Origin: Gammaproteobacteria bacterium
Lineage (GTDB): Bacteria; Pseudomonadota; Gammaproteobacteria; Burkholderiales; Gallionellaceae
Direction: 5' to 3'
Assembly (NCBI GenBank): GCA_018819205.1
Contig: JAHJQE010000011.1
Coordinates: forward strand, 1-64,000
DNA: 64,000 nucleotides
Part shown: positions 20,836-30,945 of the stretch, piece by piece
Position numbering within the stretch: position 1 is the first letter of the stretch
How the letters are laid out: each line of letters starts with the position of its first letter
Translations under genes and position numbers: made by a program
Notes under the pieces: model-generated
Told to the model about the DNA's origin: nothing
What the model saw: only the letters and a program-made list of their open reading frames with translations
Database searches by the model: none

Positions 20836-22569
20836 GTGATTCCAAAAAGTTTCATTCAGGATCTGCTCAACCGTCTCGACATCGTCGATGTCATTGATCG
20901 TTATGTACCGTTGAAGAAAGCAGGCGCAAACTACGTCGCCTGCTGCCCCTTCCACAACGAAAAATCCCCTTCATTCACTGTCAGCCAGAGCAAGCAGTTC
21001 TATCACTGCTTCGGATGCGGTGCACATGGCACTGCGATCGGCTTCGTCATGGAGCACACCGGCAGCGGCTTCGTCGAAGCGGTGGAAGACCTGGCCAACG
21101 GCATCGGTCTAGAAGTGCCACGAGAAGCCTCGAGTACGCCGCAGAAAAAAGTCGCTCCCGATCTGTACGAACTGATGCAGACAGCCACGCGCTACTACCG
21201 CGAGCAACTGAAGAACAATCCACGCGCGATCGATTACCTCAAGGGGCGCGGCCTCTCCGGCGAAGTCGCTGCACGTTTCGGTATCGGTTATTCGCCTGAT
21301 GATTGGCAGAATCTCAAAGCAGCCGTACCCAACTATCAGGATGCCTCGCTGGTCGAAACAGGTCTGGTGATCCAGGGCGAAGGCGGTAAACGTTACGACC
21401 GTTTCCGCGACCGCATCATGTTCCCAATTGTCAATGTGCGAGGCAATGTCATCGGTTTCGGCGGGCGTGTGCTGGACAAGGGGGAGCCCAAATACCTCAA
21501 CTCACCGGAGACCACGCTGTTCGAAAAGGGGCACGAACTCTACGGCCTGTTCCAGGCGCAGAAGGCCATTCGTGCCCAGCAGCGAGTGGTTGTGGTGGAA
21601 GGCTACATGGATGTAGTGGCGCTTGCTCAACATGGTGTGGAGTATGCCGTGGCCACGCTGGGCACGGCGACGACGCCGTTCCATGTGCAAAAGCTGATGC
21701 GCTTGTGTGATCAATTAGTATTCTGTTTCGACGGAGATCGTGCCGGACAGAAAGCTGCATGGCGCGCGTTGGAGAATGCTTTGCCGCAATTGCAGGATGG
21801 CAAGCGCATCGGCTTCCTGTTCCTGCCGGAAGAGCATGACCCCGATTCATACATTCGCGAATTCGGTACGGAAGCCTTCGAGCACGAACTGGATGATTCG
21901 TTGACGTTGTCCGGTTACCTGCTCCGTGAACTGTCTGCGCAAGTTGACCTGACCACGCAGGAAGGGAAAAGCGCGTTGGTGAAAAATGCACAGCCGCTGC
22001 TTACTGCCATCGCGGCACCGACCACAGCCTTGCTATTGCGTAAGCAAGTCGCGGCACTGGCCGGATTGGAGCAGGCGGAACTGGAGGCGCTGTGGTCTAT
22101 CAAGCCGGTCGCCGCGCCCAAACGTCCCGCGCCGCAAAAGGCCAAGCGCAATCAACCTTCATTGCTACGTCCAATGTTGCGCTGCCTGCTGATGAAGCCG
22201 GAGCTTGCCCGCAAGTTGCCGAGCGATTGGTCCACTGAAGGCGTTGAGGGCGCTGCCATTGCTGCATTGTCTGACTGGCTGCACGAAGGGGCGGACGAAG
22301 TCACGACTGCTGCACTGATCCAGCACTTCCAAGATACGCCTCACGCTGCAGTATTCGCTTCAGTACAAGGCGACATCATGCAGCTGGGAGAAGAGTACGA
22401 CATAGACTCGGATTTTATGGGCTTGGTGCGAAATATCCAGCGCATGGAAATAGAGAGCGAAATGGCCGCTTTGCTGGCGAAAGGCCTGTCAGGAATGAAT
22501 CAGGCTGAACGTGAAAGGCATGCGCAACTTAGTGAGGCACTGCAGCAATTAAAGGCCGAAGTGAGCTGA
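20836..22569 (+). CDS. dnaG: DNA primase
   Basis: CCPFHNEKSPSF...HCFGCG zinc ribbon, VVEGYMDVVAL Toprim motif; GTG start. Confidence 0.97.
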   Translation: MIPKSFIQDLLNRLDIVDVIDRYVPLKKAGANYVACCPFHNEKSPSFTVSQSKQFYHCFGCGAHGTAIGFVMEHTGSGFVEAVEDLANGIGLEVPREASSTPQKKVAPDLYELMQTATRYYREQLKNNPRAIDYLKGRGLSGEVAARFGIGYSPDDWQNLKAAVPNYQDASLVETGLVIQGEGGKRYDRFRDRIMFPIVNVRGNVIGFGGRVLDKGEPKYLNSPETTLFEKGHELYGLFQAQKAIRAQQRVVVVEGYMDVVALAQHGVEYAVATLGTATTPFHVQKLMRLCDQLVFCFDGDRAGQKAAWRALENALPQLQDGKRIGFLFLPEEHDPDSYIREFGTEAFEHELDDSLTLSGYLLRELSAQVDLTTQEGKSALVKNAQPLLTAIAAPTTALLLRKQVAALAGLEQAELEALWSIKPVAAPKRPAPQKAKRNQPSLLRPMLRCLLMKPELARKLPSDWSTEGVEGAAIAALSDWLHEGADEVTTAALIQHFQDTPHAAVFASVQGDIMQLGEEYDIDSDFMGLVRNIQRMEIESEMAALLAKGLSGMNQAERERHAQLSEALQQLKAEVS

Positions 22570-22628
22570 AAACAGACGGTAGGCACGGTAATTGCATCCG
22601 GTCCTATGCGAGCTGCTTGAGGCTAACC

Positions 22629-22658
22629 TTCGGAAAAGTTGAATAAATCTGCTATAAT
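22629..22658 (+). promoter_or_regulatory. Candidate promoter upstream of rpoD
   Basis: TTCGGA - 18 bp - TATAAT followed by CCGCGCCC. Confidence 0.6.
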
Positions 22659-22723
22659 CCGCGCCCTTTTGGTGGTCGGTAAAACGACTGCCGGCTAAAT
22701 CAATTTAATTCTGGGAACCGAGC

Positions 22724-24763
22724 ATGGCGACTCAGCAAAAGAAAAAAACCACTACTCCGGCTAAGCAAGCCACACCTGTAGCCACAAGCGAGACAGCGAG
22801 TGCCGCGGCAAAAAACGCCGCCAAGAGCACAGCAGTCAAAGCCAAAGCAGCCGAAGCAACTGGCAAGCAGAGTGATAACTCGCAGGATATCGAAGAACGT
22901 CGCACGCGCCTGAAGGCGTTGATCCTGCTGGGTAAGGAGCGTGGCTACCTGACCTTCGCCGAGATCAACGACCATCTGCCTGACATGCTGGAAGTCGAGC
23001 AAGTTGAGGGCGTGGTCAGCATGATCAACGACATGGGCATCTCCGTGTGCGACGTCGCACCGGATAGCGAGTCGATGGTGATGAACGAAGTCGCACCACC
23101 CGTCGCCGACGAGGATGCCGCCGCCGAAGCTGAAGCCGCCATCTCCACGGTTGATTCCGAGTTCGGACGTACCACCGACCCCGTGCGCATGTACATGCGT
23201 GAGATGGGTGTGGTCAATCTGCTCACTCGTCAGGACGAGATCGAGATCGCCAAGCGTATCGAAGATGGTCTGAAGCACATGATCATGGCCATCTCCGCTT
23301 GCCCGGCGACGATCGCAGAGATTCTGCTGCTGGCCCAAAAGATCGCCAATGAAGAGATGAAGGTGGACGAACTGATCGACGGCTTTGTCGACGGTGAGGA
23401 TGAGGCCAAGATCGGCAAGGACGACGACAGCAGCGACAGCGATTCGAACGACGATTCCGAATCGGAAGACGAAGATTCCGATAGCGATGAAGAAGATGAA
23501 GAAGCACAGGCAGAAGCCGCAGCGGCTGTAGCGGCTGCCAATCTGGCCCAGCTGCGCGCAGACGCATTGGCTCGCTTCGCCGTGATCAGCGACCTGTTCA
23601 CCAAGATGGGCAAGGCTTACGAGAAGTTCGGCTATCGCAGCAAGCAATACGACAAGCTGCAGCAGCAGATCTCCGACGAACTGATGCAGTTCCGTTTCTC
23701 CGCCAAGCAAGTGGACGCCCTGTGCGACACCATGCGCAAGATGGTGGAAGATGTGCGTACCAGCGAACGCGCCATCCAAACGCTGTGCGTGACCAAATCG
23801 CACATGCCGCGCCCGCACTTCATCAAATCATTCCCGACTAATGAACTCAATCTGGAATGGGTGCATCGCGAGATCGCGGCCAAGAAACCATACAGTGAAA
23901 CGCTGTCGCGCCACGAAGCAGCTATCGTCGACCAGCAGAAACAGATGATCGCCCTGCAGCAGCGCGTGGGCATTCCCATCATCGATCTGAAAGAAATCAA
24001 CCGCCAGATGACCAACGGCGAAGCCAAGGCACGCCGCGCCAAGCGCGACATGATTGAGGCGAACTTGCGTCTGGTCATCTCCATCGCCAAAAAGTATACC
24101 AACCGCGGTCTGCAATTCCTCGATCTGATCCAGGAAGGCAACATCGGTCTGATGAAGGCGGTGGACAAGTTCGAATACCGTCGCGGCTACAAGTTCTCGA
24201 CCTATGCGACATGGTGGATCCGTCAGGCCATCACACGCTCCATCGCCGACCAGGCGCGCACCATCCGTATCCCGGTGCACATGATCGAGACCATCAACAA
24301 GATGAATCGCATTTCGCGCCAAATCATGCAGGAGACCGGGATTGAAGCTGATGCCGCAACTCTGGCCGAAAAGATGGAGATGCCGGAAGACAAGATCCGC
24401 AAGATCCTCAAGATCGCCAAGGAGCCCATCTCTATGGAAACGCCTGTGGGAGATGACGACGATTCGCATTTGGGAGACTTCATCGAAGACGGCAACTCGC
24501 TGGCTCCGATCGATGCTGCCGTGTTCGACAGTCTGCGCAACGTGACCAAGGACATCCTCGACAGCCTGACGCAACGCGAAGCCAAAGTGCTGCGCATGCG
24601 TTTCGGTATCGAGATGAACACCGATCACACGCTGGAAGAGGTCGGCAAACAGTTTGACGTCACCCGCGAACGTATCCGTCAGATCGAAGCCAAGGCCCTG
24701 CGTAAACTGCGCCATCCTTCGCGTTCCGAGAAACTGAAGAGCTTCCTCGACGGCGAAAGTTAA
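22724..24763 (+). CDS. rpoD: RNA polymerase primary sigma factor (sigma-70)
   Basis: [57 protein letters not shown]. Confidence 0.98.
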   Translation: MATQQKKKTTTPAKQATPVATSETASAAAKNAAKSTAVKAKAAEATGKQSDNSQDIEERRTRLKALILLGKERGYLTFAEINDHLPDMLEVEQVEGVVSMINDMGISVCDVAPDSESMVMNEVAPPVADEDAAAEAEAAISTVDSEFGRTTDPVRMYMREMGVVNLLTRQDEIEIAKRIEDGLKHMIMAISACPATIAEILLLAQKIANEEMKVDELIDGFVDGEDEAKIGKDDDSSDSDSNDDSESEDEDSDSDEEDEEAQAEAAAAVAAANLAQLRADALARFAVISDLFTKMGKAYEKFGYRSKQYDKLQQQISDELMQFRFSAKQVDALCDTMRKMVEDVRTSERAIQTLCVTKSHMPRPHFIKSFPTNELNLEWVHREIAAKKPYSETLSRHEAAIVDQQKQMIALQQRVGIPIIDLKEINRQMTNGEAKARRAKRDMIEANLRLVISIAKKYTNRGLQFLDLIQEGNIGLMKAVDKFEYRRGYKFSTYATWWIRQAITRSIADQARTIRIPVHMIETINKMNRISRQIMQETGIEADAATLAEKMEMPEDKIRKILKIAKEPISMETPVGDDDDSHLGDFIEDGNSLAPIDAAVFDSLRNVTKDILDSLTQREAKVLRMRFGIEMNTDHTLEEVGKQFDVTRERIRQIEAKALRKLRHPSRSEKLKSFLDGES

Positions 24764-24770
24764 GTGTCAC

Positions 24771-24847
24771 GGGCCCTTAGCTCAGTTGGTTAGAGCAGAG
24801 GACTCATAATCCTTTGGTCGACAGTTCAAGTCTGTCAGGGCCCACCA
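24771..24847 (+). tRNA. tRNA with CAT anticodon, best fit tRNA-Ile2 (lysidine type, ileX-like)
   Basis: 77 nt cloverleaf, acceptor GGGCCCT/AGGGCCC, anticodon loop CTCATAA, encoded CCA; body resembles E. coli ileX more than elongator Met. Confidence 0.9.
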
Positions 24848-24850
24848 ATA

Positions 24851-24880
24851 AAAAAGCCTCGCACCATTGCGAGGCTTTTT
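24851..24880. terminator. Symmetric terminator serving the tRNA (+) and LysR gene (-)
   Basis: AAAAAGCCTCGCA-CCAT-TGCGAGGCTTTTT. Confidence 0.85.
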
Positions 24881-24898
24881 CTTTGTGCGGATGCAAGT

Positions 24899-25804
24899 TC
24901 ATGCAAGTTTTAAAGCGTTCTCCACATGCTCCAGGAACGCGCGCGTCTTGCTGGGCAGGAAGCGTCGCATCGGCATCACGGCCCACGCGGTGACGGAGGG
25001 GAAGCACCAGTCAGGCAGCACGCGCACCAGTTTTTTTTTCCTCACATCTTCCTCCGCGAAAGGCATGGGCAGCATGCCGATGCCTGCGCCGTCCAATAGC
25101 AGTTGCTGGATGACGCTGATCGAATTGAGCGTCATGCGTCCGGGCGGGATGCCTTGCCATTCTTCCTTGCCGCGCAGTAATCGCCATGCCAGCGCTTGAC
25201 CGTTTTCTGCGCCCATGCGCAGTGCGGCGTGGTGTACCAGTTCATTTGGATGTTGCGGGGCGGGGTGCAGTGCCAGATAGATGGGGCTGGCATAGAGCCC
25301 GAGGTGTTGCTCGTCCAGTTTGCGTGCGACCAGTGTGGAATCGTTCGCGAGTTCACCCATGCGGATGGCGAGGTCGAAGCGTTCGCCGATCAGATCGACC
25401 AGGCGCGAACTCAAGTCCAACTCCAGCTCTATCTCAGGATACGCTTCGATGAAGGTGGCCAGCGCGCGTGACAGACTGCGTCGCGCATAATCTTCCGGCA
25501 TGGAGACGCGCAGTCTGCCGCGTGGTTGCACATCCTGACTGCGCACGAAATCCTGTGCGGTAACGACTTCTTCCGTGACACGTCGGCAGTGATCCAGAAA
25601 CGCCTGGCCGAATTCGGTAAGCGTCAGGCGGCGCGTGGTGCGGATCAACAGCTTCTGTCCCAGCGCTTCTTCCAGATTGCCCAAGCGGCGCGAGACGGTG
25701 GCTTTGGGCATGCCGAGTTGTTCGGCGGCGCGCACCAGACTGGCCTGTTCCGCGATGCTGGCGAACAGGATCATGTCATCGGCTGAAATATTAGTTTGTT
25801 CCAT
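24899..25804 (-). CDS. LysR family transcriptional regulator
   Basis: N-terminal HTH FASIAEQASLVRAAEQLGMPKATVSRRLGNLEEALGQKLLIRTTRRLTLTE. Confidence 0.94.
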   Translation of the reverse strand: MEQTNISADDMILFASIAEQASLVRAAEQLGMPKATVSRRLGNLEEALGQKLLIRTTRRLTLTEFGQAFLDHCRRVTEEVVTAQDFVRSQDVQPRGRLRVSMPEDYARRSLSRALATFIEAYPEIELELDLSSRLVDLIGERFDLAIRMGELANDSTLVARKLDEQHLGLYASPIYLALHPAPQHPNELVHHAALRMGAENGQALAWRLLRGKEEWQGIPPGRMTLNSISVIQQLLLDGAGIGMLPMPFAEEDVRKKKLVRVLPDWCFPSVTAWAVMPMRRFLPSKTRAFLEHVENALKLA

Positions 25805-25893
25805 TTGTGGGATAGTCTATCTCGATAGTCTGTCTTTATCTATTAATTTGGAACGCCTAATATGCTAGCACTTTAGTCAACTAAGGATGTGCC

Positions 25894-26760
25894 ATGAACA
25901 CGGCAACCCAAACAACCCTCAAGCAATCCCGCAGTATCGAACGTCTGGTGCAGGGCGTGGCGACATCGGACGGCGCGGGCGTCAGCCTGACGCGCGTACT
26001 GACCGGAAAACTGCAGCGACGCCTTGATCCATTCCTGATGCTGGATGCATTCGGCAGCGACGATCCTGACGATTACATCGCCGGTTTCCCCGACCATCCG
26101 CATCGCGGCTTCGAGACCATCACCTATATGTTGTCCGGGCGCATGCGCCACCGCGACAGTGCCGGACATGAAGGCCTGCTGGAGAACGGCGGCATGCAGT
26201 GGATGATCGCCGGGCGTGGTGCGATCCATTCCGAGATCCCGGAACAGGAAGACGGGCTGATGGAAGGTTTCCAGCTTTGGCTCAACCTGCCCGCTGCCAA
26301 CAAGATGGCAGCGCCCTGGTACAAGGATTTCTCGTCGGCAGAGATCCCGGAATACACCACAGCGGAAGGCGTGACCGTGCGCGTGATTGCAGGCGAGAGC
26401 AACGGTGTGGCGGGCGCGATGACTCGCGAAGTCACCGAGCCGGTCTATCTGGATATCCACATGCCGGCGGGTACGCAACTCTCCACCGCCTTGCCAGCCA
26501 CGCACAACGCATTCCTCTATGTCTATCGCGGCGCGGTGCAGGTCGGCAATGCGCAGGTGGATGCGCAACGCATGGGAATCATGAGCAATGAGCCCGATGC
26601 GGATGGCGTGACAATCCGCGCTGCAGGTGACGCGCGACTGATCCTGGTCGCAGGCAAACCGCTCAACGAACCCATCGTGCAATACGGCCCCTTCGTCATG
26701 AACACGCAGGAAGAGATCCATCAGGCGCTGGACGACTATCGCAGCGGCCGACTTGCCTGA
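25894..26760 (+). CDS. Pirin family protein
   Basis: FLMLDAFGSDDPDDYIAGFPDHPHRGFETITYMLSG and GMQWMIAGRGAIHSE. Confidence 0.95.
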   Translation: MNTATQTTLKQSRSIERLVQGVATSDGAGVSLTRVLTGKLQRRLDPFLMLDAFGSDDPDDYIAGFPDHPHRGFETITYMLSGRMRHRDSAGHEGLLENGGMQWMIAGRGAIHSEIPEQEDGLMEGFQLWLNLPAANKMAAPWYKDFSSAEIPEYTTAEGVTVRVIAGESNGVAGAMTREVTEPVYLDIHMPAGTQLSTALPATHNAFLYVYRGAVQVGNAQVDAQRMGIMSNEPDADGVTIRAAGDARLILVAGKPLNEPIVQYGPFVMNTQEEIHQALDDYRSGRLA

Positions 26761-26772
26761 ATACGCCGGCAG

Positions 26773-27357
26773 GTGAACATGATGAAAAGAATGATCACGA
26801 AATTGTCGATGGCGATGCTGCTGATGCACTTCGGTGTTGCGATTGCGGTCGAGTATCGCCAAGTGCAGACGAACGGAAGCGCGGTGATGTTCGGCTACAC
26901 CCAGATGGGTGTGTCTATGGAAGGCAAGTTCAGCAGATTCACTGCGCAACTCGCTTTCGATCCGGCCCAGTTGGATAAAGCACGGGCCAGCATCGAGATC
27001 GATATCGCCAGCATCGACACCGGTGTGGATGAGGCGAACGAGGAAGTAGTCGGCAAGCAATGGTTCGATACCCGAACCCATCCTACCGCGAGCTTCGTTT
27101 CCTCCGGCATGAAGTCGCTGGGCGGCGGCCGCTATGAGGCCAGCGGCAAACTCAGCATCAAAGGCCGGTCGCGTGATGTCGTCGTGCCTGTAACCTTCAC
27201 GGAAGACAGCGCACGTGGCCGATTCGACGGCGTGCTGAACATAAAACGTCTCGACTATGCCATCGGCGAAGGTATCTGGTCGGATGTAGGCACCGTCGCC
27301 AACGAGATACAGATCAAGTTCCATTTTGTCGTCACCGCAGCACCGAACAGGAAGTAA
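26773..27357 (+). CDS. YceI family protein (paralog 1)
   Basis: Signal peptide; YceI-like FDTRTHPTASFVSSGMK, GKLSIKGRSRDVVVPV. Confidence 0.9.
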   Translation: MNMMKRMITKLSMAMLLMHFGVAIAVEYRQVQTNGSAVMFGYTQMGVSMEGKFSRFTAQLAFDPAQLDKARASIEIDIASIDTGVDEANEEVVGKQWFDTRTHPTASFVSSGMKSLGGGRYEASGKLSIKGRSRDVVVPVTFTEDSARGRFDGVLNIKRLDYAIGEGIWSDVGTVANEIQIKFHFVVTAAPNRK

Positions 27358-27383
27358 CCCTAACCCACGCAAAGGAGAACACC

Positions 27384-27950
27384 ATGAAGCGCACTCTGAC
27401 CACTATCATCGCAACCTTGTTCGCAACGACTGCCTATGCCGCCCCGGAGACCTACATGATCGAGCCTACGCACTCCATGCCTCGTTTCGAATACAGTCAC
27501 TTTGGCTATTCTGTTCAGCTCAGCCGATTCGATAAGATCTCCGGCTCGATCACGCTGGATCGTGCCAAACATAAAGGTTCGGTCGATGTGACCATCGATG
27601 CCACGTCCGTCAACACCGGCTCCGCCCTGTTCAACCAGCACATCCAGGCAGCCGATTTCTTCGATACCGAGATGTTTCCTACCATCACCTACAAGTCTAA
27701 CAAAGTGAAGTTCGATGGTGACAAAGTGATGTCGGTGGAAGGTGATCTGACAATCAAGGGCATCACCAAACCGGTCACGCTAACAGTGAACTCCTTCCTG
27801 TGCATGCCGCATCCGATGGTGAAAAAGGAAGCTTGCGGCGTGACGGCCACGGCAAAGGTTAAACGCTCCGACTTCGACATGGCCAAAAATGTACCTTATG
27901 TCGGTGACGAAGTGACGCTGACACTTCCGGTAGAGGCTATCAAGCAGTGA
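27384..27950 (+). CDS. YceI family protein (paralog 2)
   Basis: Signal peptide; FFDTEMFPTITYKSNKV, GDLTIKGITKPVTLTV. Confidence 0.93.
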   Translation: MKRTLTTIIATLFATTAYAAPETYMIEPTHSMPRFEYSHFGYSVQLSRFDKISGSITLDRAKHKGSVDVTIDATSVNTGSALFNQHIQAADFFDTEMFPTITYKSNKVKFDGDKVMSVEGDLTIKGITKPVTLTVNSFLCMPHPMVKKEACGVTATAKVKRSDFDMAKNVPYVGDEVTLTLPVEAIKQ

Positions 27951-28008
27951 TACACATTCCGCAGGTCGCAAGACCTGCGGGTAGTTGAAATAAACCTTAG
28001 GAACTGAA

Positions 28009-29076
28009 ATGACACAGATCTTGTTCACGCCGACCACTCTCGGCAAAATGCAACTCAAAAACCGGATCGTGATGTCGCCGATGACCCGTTCGCGTGCGAT
28101 CGGCAATGTGCCGAACGAATTGATGGAAAAGTATTACGCACTGCGAGCGGACGCCGGCTTGCTGATCACAGAAGGAACATCACCCTCTGCCAACGGTGTG
28201 GGTTATGCCCGCATCCCCGGGTTGTACTCGGAAGAGCAGGTACAGGGCTGGAAGCGTGTGACTGATGCCGTGCACGCCAAGGGCGGCAAGATGTTTGTGC
28301 AGCTGATGCATACCGGTCGCGTCAGTCATCCGGCCAACATGCAGCCCGGCACCAGGATCGTCGCGCCTTCGGCAGTGGCCTTGGCCGGTGACATGTGGAC
28401 GGACAGCAACGGCATGCAACCGTATCCGGCGCCGACCGAGATGAGCGAGGAAGACATCGCCACCGCCATCGCCGAATATGCACAGGCCTCCAGAAACGCC
28501 ATTGCAGCAGGTTTTGACGGCGTCGAGTTGCACGGTGCCAACGGCTACCTGATCGACCAGTTCTTCAACACTGCTTCCAACCAGCGTACCGACCAATGGG
28601 GCGGCACTGTGGAGAACCGTATCCGTTTTGCGGTGGAAGTCGCCAAGGCTTGTGCCGCCGCCATCGGTGCCGACCGCGTCGGCATGCGCATCTCTCCCTA
28701 TGGGGTGTTCAACGGTGCAGTGTCGGATGCAAAGATGGATGCACTGTATCTGCGTCTGGTCGAGGAGCTGAATGAGATCTGTCTGGTTTACATCCATGTG
28801 GTCGACCACAGTTCCATGGGTGCACCGGAAGTCAGCCCCGAGTTGAAGCAGAAGATACGCGCCAACTTCAAAGGTAAATACATCATTTCTGGTGGTTACG
28901 ATGCGGCGCGCGCCAATGCTGACCTCGATGCACAGAAAGGTGATCTGGTCGCCTTCGGTCGCCCCTTCATCTCCAACCCGGATCTGGTGAGCAAGCTGCA
29001 AAGCGGTGCCGACCTGACACCACCCGACATGGCGACTTTCTACACACCGGGGGAGAAGGGTTACACCGACTACTGA
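28009..29076 (+). CDS. Old yellow enzyme family alkene reductase (NemA/XenB-like)
   Basis: LKNRIVMSPMTRSRA, GVELHGANGYLIDQF, FGRPFISNPDLV. Confidence 0.94.
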   Translation: MTQILFTPTTLGKMQLKNRIVMSPMTRSRAIGNVPNELMEKYYALRADAGLLITEGTSPSANGVGYARIPGLYSEEQVQGWKRVTDAVHAKGGKMFVQLMHTGRVSHPANMQPGTRIVAPSAVALAGDMWTDSNGMQPYPAPTEMSEEDIATAIAEYAQASRNAIAAGFDGVELHGANGYLIDQFFNTASNQRTDQWGGTVENRIRFAVEVAKACAAAIGADRVGMRISPYGVFNGAVSDAKMDALYLRLVEELNEICLVYIHVVDHSSMGAPEVSPELKQKIRANFKGKYIISGGYDAARANADLDAQKGDLVAFGRPFISNPDLVSKLQSGADLTPPDMATFYTPGEKGYTDY

Positions 29077-29297
29077 TGAAGCTGGTTCTCTACAGCACTA
29101 CGTTTTGCCATCTGTGCGAGCAGGCAGAAGCCTTGCTCGCACAGCTTGGTATCGAAGCGGAACATATCGACATCGTGGATGACGACGCCTTGCTGGAAAG
29201 TTACGGCACGCGTATCCCGGTAGTGAAGCGGATGGACGACGGCAGCGAACTCGGCTGGCCGTTCGATATTGCAGCCTTGCAGCGCTTCGTCGCGTAA
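29076..29297 (+). CDS. Glutaredoxin family protein
   Basis: 73 aa; CHLC redox motif and TRIPVVKR cis-Pro loop. Confidence 0.88.
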   Translation: MKLVLYSTTFCHLCEQAEALLAQLGIEAEHIDIVDDDALLESYGTRIPVVKRMDDGSELGWPFDIAALQRFVA

Positions 29298-29300
29298 GCG

Positions 29301-30098
29301 CTATTTCCCTGTCAGCCTGCGTCGCAGCCAGAAACTCACCCCATCCACCACGGTGATCATCAACAGCATCGCGATGATCACCGTGGCGGCCTGCTGCATC
29401 TGGAACAGCGAAAGATGATATTTCAGCATCTGCCCCAAGCCACCCGCACCGACGATGCCGAGGATGGCGGCGGCGCGGATGTTATTCTCCCAGCGATACA
29501 GCGTGTACGACATCAGTTGCGGCAATATCTGCGGCAGCGCTGCGTAGCAGAACGCGTTCAGCGCACTCGCGCCATTGATGCGCAAAGTGTCTTCGCAGGC
29601 AGGCGGCAGGTTCTCCAGCGCATCGGCGAACAGTCTGCCTAACACGCCGCTGGTATGTATCGCCAGCGCCAGCGTGCCCGCGAACGGCCCCAGCCCGGCC
29701 GCGATCAACAGGATCACCGCCCACACCAGTTCGGGTATCGAACGCAACACATTGAGTATCAGTCGCACACTCGCACGCGCGACATTGCCGAAGCGGCCGC
29801 TGCCGGGAAGTGCTAACGCGAGGCCGATCACAAATGCGATGATCGTTCCCAATGCGGACATCGACAGCGTCTCCAGCGTGCCTTCGGCGACGCGCATCAG
29901 GAAAGGCGTCGCCATCTCCGGCGGCGCGAAACCTTGCAGGAATTCCATGCTGGACCGCACGGCGCTGGCCGTGAACAGTTCGCCCCACTTGATGTTCAGT
30001 GAATAGAAACTTGCAACGACCAGCGCCAGCAAGCCGAGCAGCAATAGCAGCGTGGCAGGTGCGATGACGGGCGGAGGAGCGGGGCGGCGCGTATCCAT
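29301..30098 (-). CDS. PhnE-like ABC transporter permease (second subunit)
   Basis: RSIPELVWAVILLIAAGLGPFAG, YRWENNIRAAAILGIVGAGGLG. Confidence 0.92.
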   Translation of the reverse strand: MDTRRPAPPPVIAPATLLLLLGLLALVVASFYSLNIKWGELFTASAVRSSMEFLQGFAPPEMATPFLMRVAEGTLETLSMSALGTIIAFVIGLALALPGSGRFGNVARASVRLILNVLRSIPELVWAVILLIAAGLGPFAGTLALAIHTSGVLGRLFADALENLPPACEDTLRINGASALNAFCYAALPQILPQLMSYTLYRWENNIRAAAILGIVGAGGLGQMLKYHLSLFQMQQAATVIIAMLLMITVVDGVSFWLRRRLTGK

Positions 30099-30099
30099 C

Positions 30100-30933
30100 T
30101 CAGCCCAATCGCTTGCGCAGGAAAGTGCTGACCAGATCGGCCCCGGCCACCAGCAACACGAAGATGATCAGCATGGTGGAGACTTCCGCGCCCGCCAGCA
30201 TTTTCATCGACTCGTCCATGCGCTGGCCGATGCCGCCCGCGCCGACGAATCCCATCACCACCGAACCGCGTATCGCGCATTCCCAGCGATAGGTGGTGTA
30301 CGACACCAGTTCCGAACCCGCCGCTGGCAGCGCGCCATAGAACAATGCAGCCAGTCGGCTGCTGCCGTTCTGCAGCAGTGCTTCGCTGGCATGCGCCTCG
30401 GATGATTCCAATATCTCGGCATAGACCTTGCCCAGCATGCCGCTGTAGGTTAGCGCGATCGCCAGCACGCCCGCCGTCGGGCCGAGGCCGACGATGCGCA
30501 CCAGCAACAAGGCCCACACCAGCTCCGGCACGCTGCGCAACACCACCAGCAACCAGCGTGCGCATTGGCGAACGAACGCACCGGCGATGCGCATGCGGCC
30601 AGATTCAAGACGTGAGATAGACAAAGATTCCGTCGCCAGCAATGTCAGCGGGATTGCGCCCAGCAACGCCAGCGTGAGTCCGGCGGTGGCGATGGCGATG
30701 GTCTGCCATGTCGCTTCCAGCATCAGTGCCAGAAACTCGCTGGAATGCGCAGGCGGGAAGAATGCGGCGAGGAAATTCCAGGTCGCGTTCAGACTCTGTG
30801 CATCGAACAATATCCACGGTTTGAATTCGCTGGCGACCAGCATCGGCCACAGCAGGATCAATGCGATGGCAGTGGCGGTGATGCGACCGCGCCAGGCGGG
30901 ATCGGGATGGGCCGCGCGCGATCTCATGGGCAT
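30100..30933 (-). CDS. PhnE-like ABC transporter permease (first subunit)
   Basis: RSVPELVWALLLVRIVGLGPTAG, YRWECAIRGSVVMGFVGAGGIG. Confidence 0.92.
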   Translation of the reverse strand: MPMRSRAAHPDPAWRGRITATAIALILLWPMLVASEFKPWILFDAQSLNATWNFLAAFFPPAHSSEFLALMLEATWQTIAIATAGLTLALLGAIPLTLLATESLSISRLESGRMRIAGAFVRQCARWLLVVLRSVPELVWALLLVRIVGLGPTAGVLAIALTYSGMLGKVYAEILESSEAHASEALLQNGSSRLAALFYGALPAAGSELVSYTTYRWECAIRGSVVMGFVGAGGIGQRMDESMKMLAGAEVSTMLIIFVLLVAGADLVSTFLRKRLG

Positions 30934-30945
30934 CTCAAAATATTC

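Noticed and set aside
22700-23818. 372-aa minus-strand ORF opposite rpoD
   Set aside because: Reverse-frame artefact of rpoD, dominated by F/V/H/D/G runs mirroring the acidic linker.
25873-27372. 499-aa minus-strand ORF opposite pirin and yceI
   Set aside because: Antisense shadow of well-supported genes; amino-acid mix rich in H/R/A/D typical of reverse-frame GC-rich codons; no recognisable motif.
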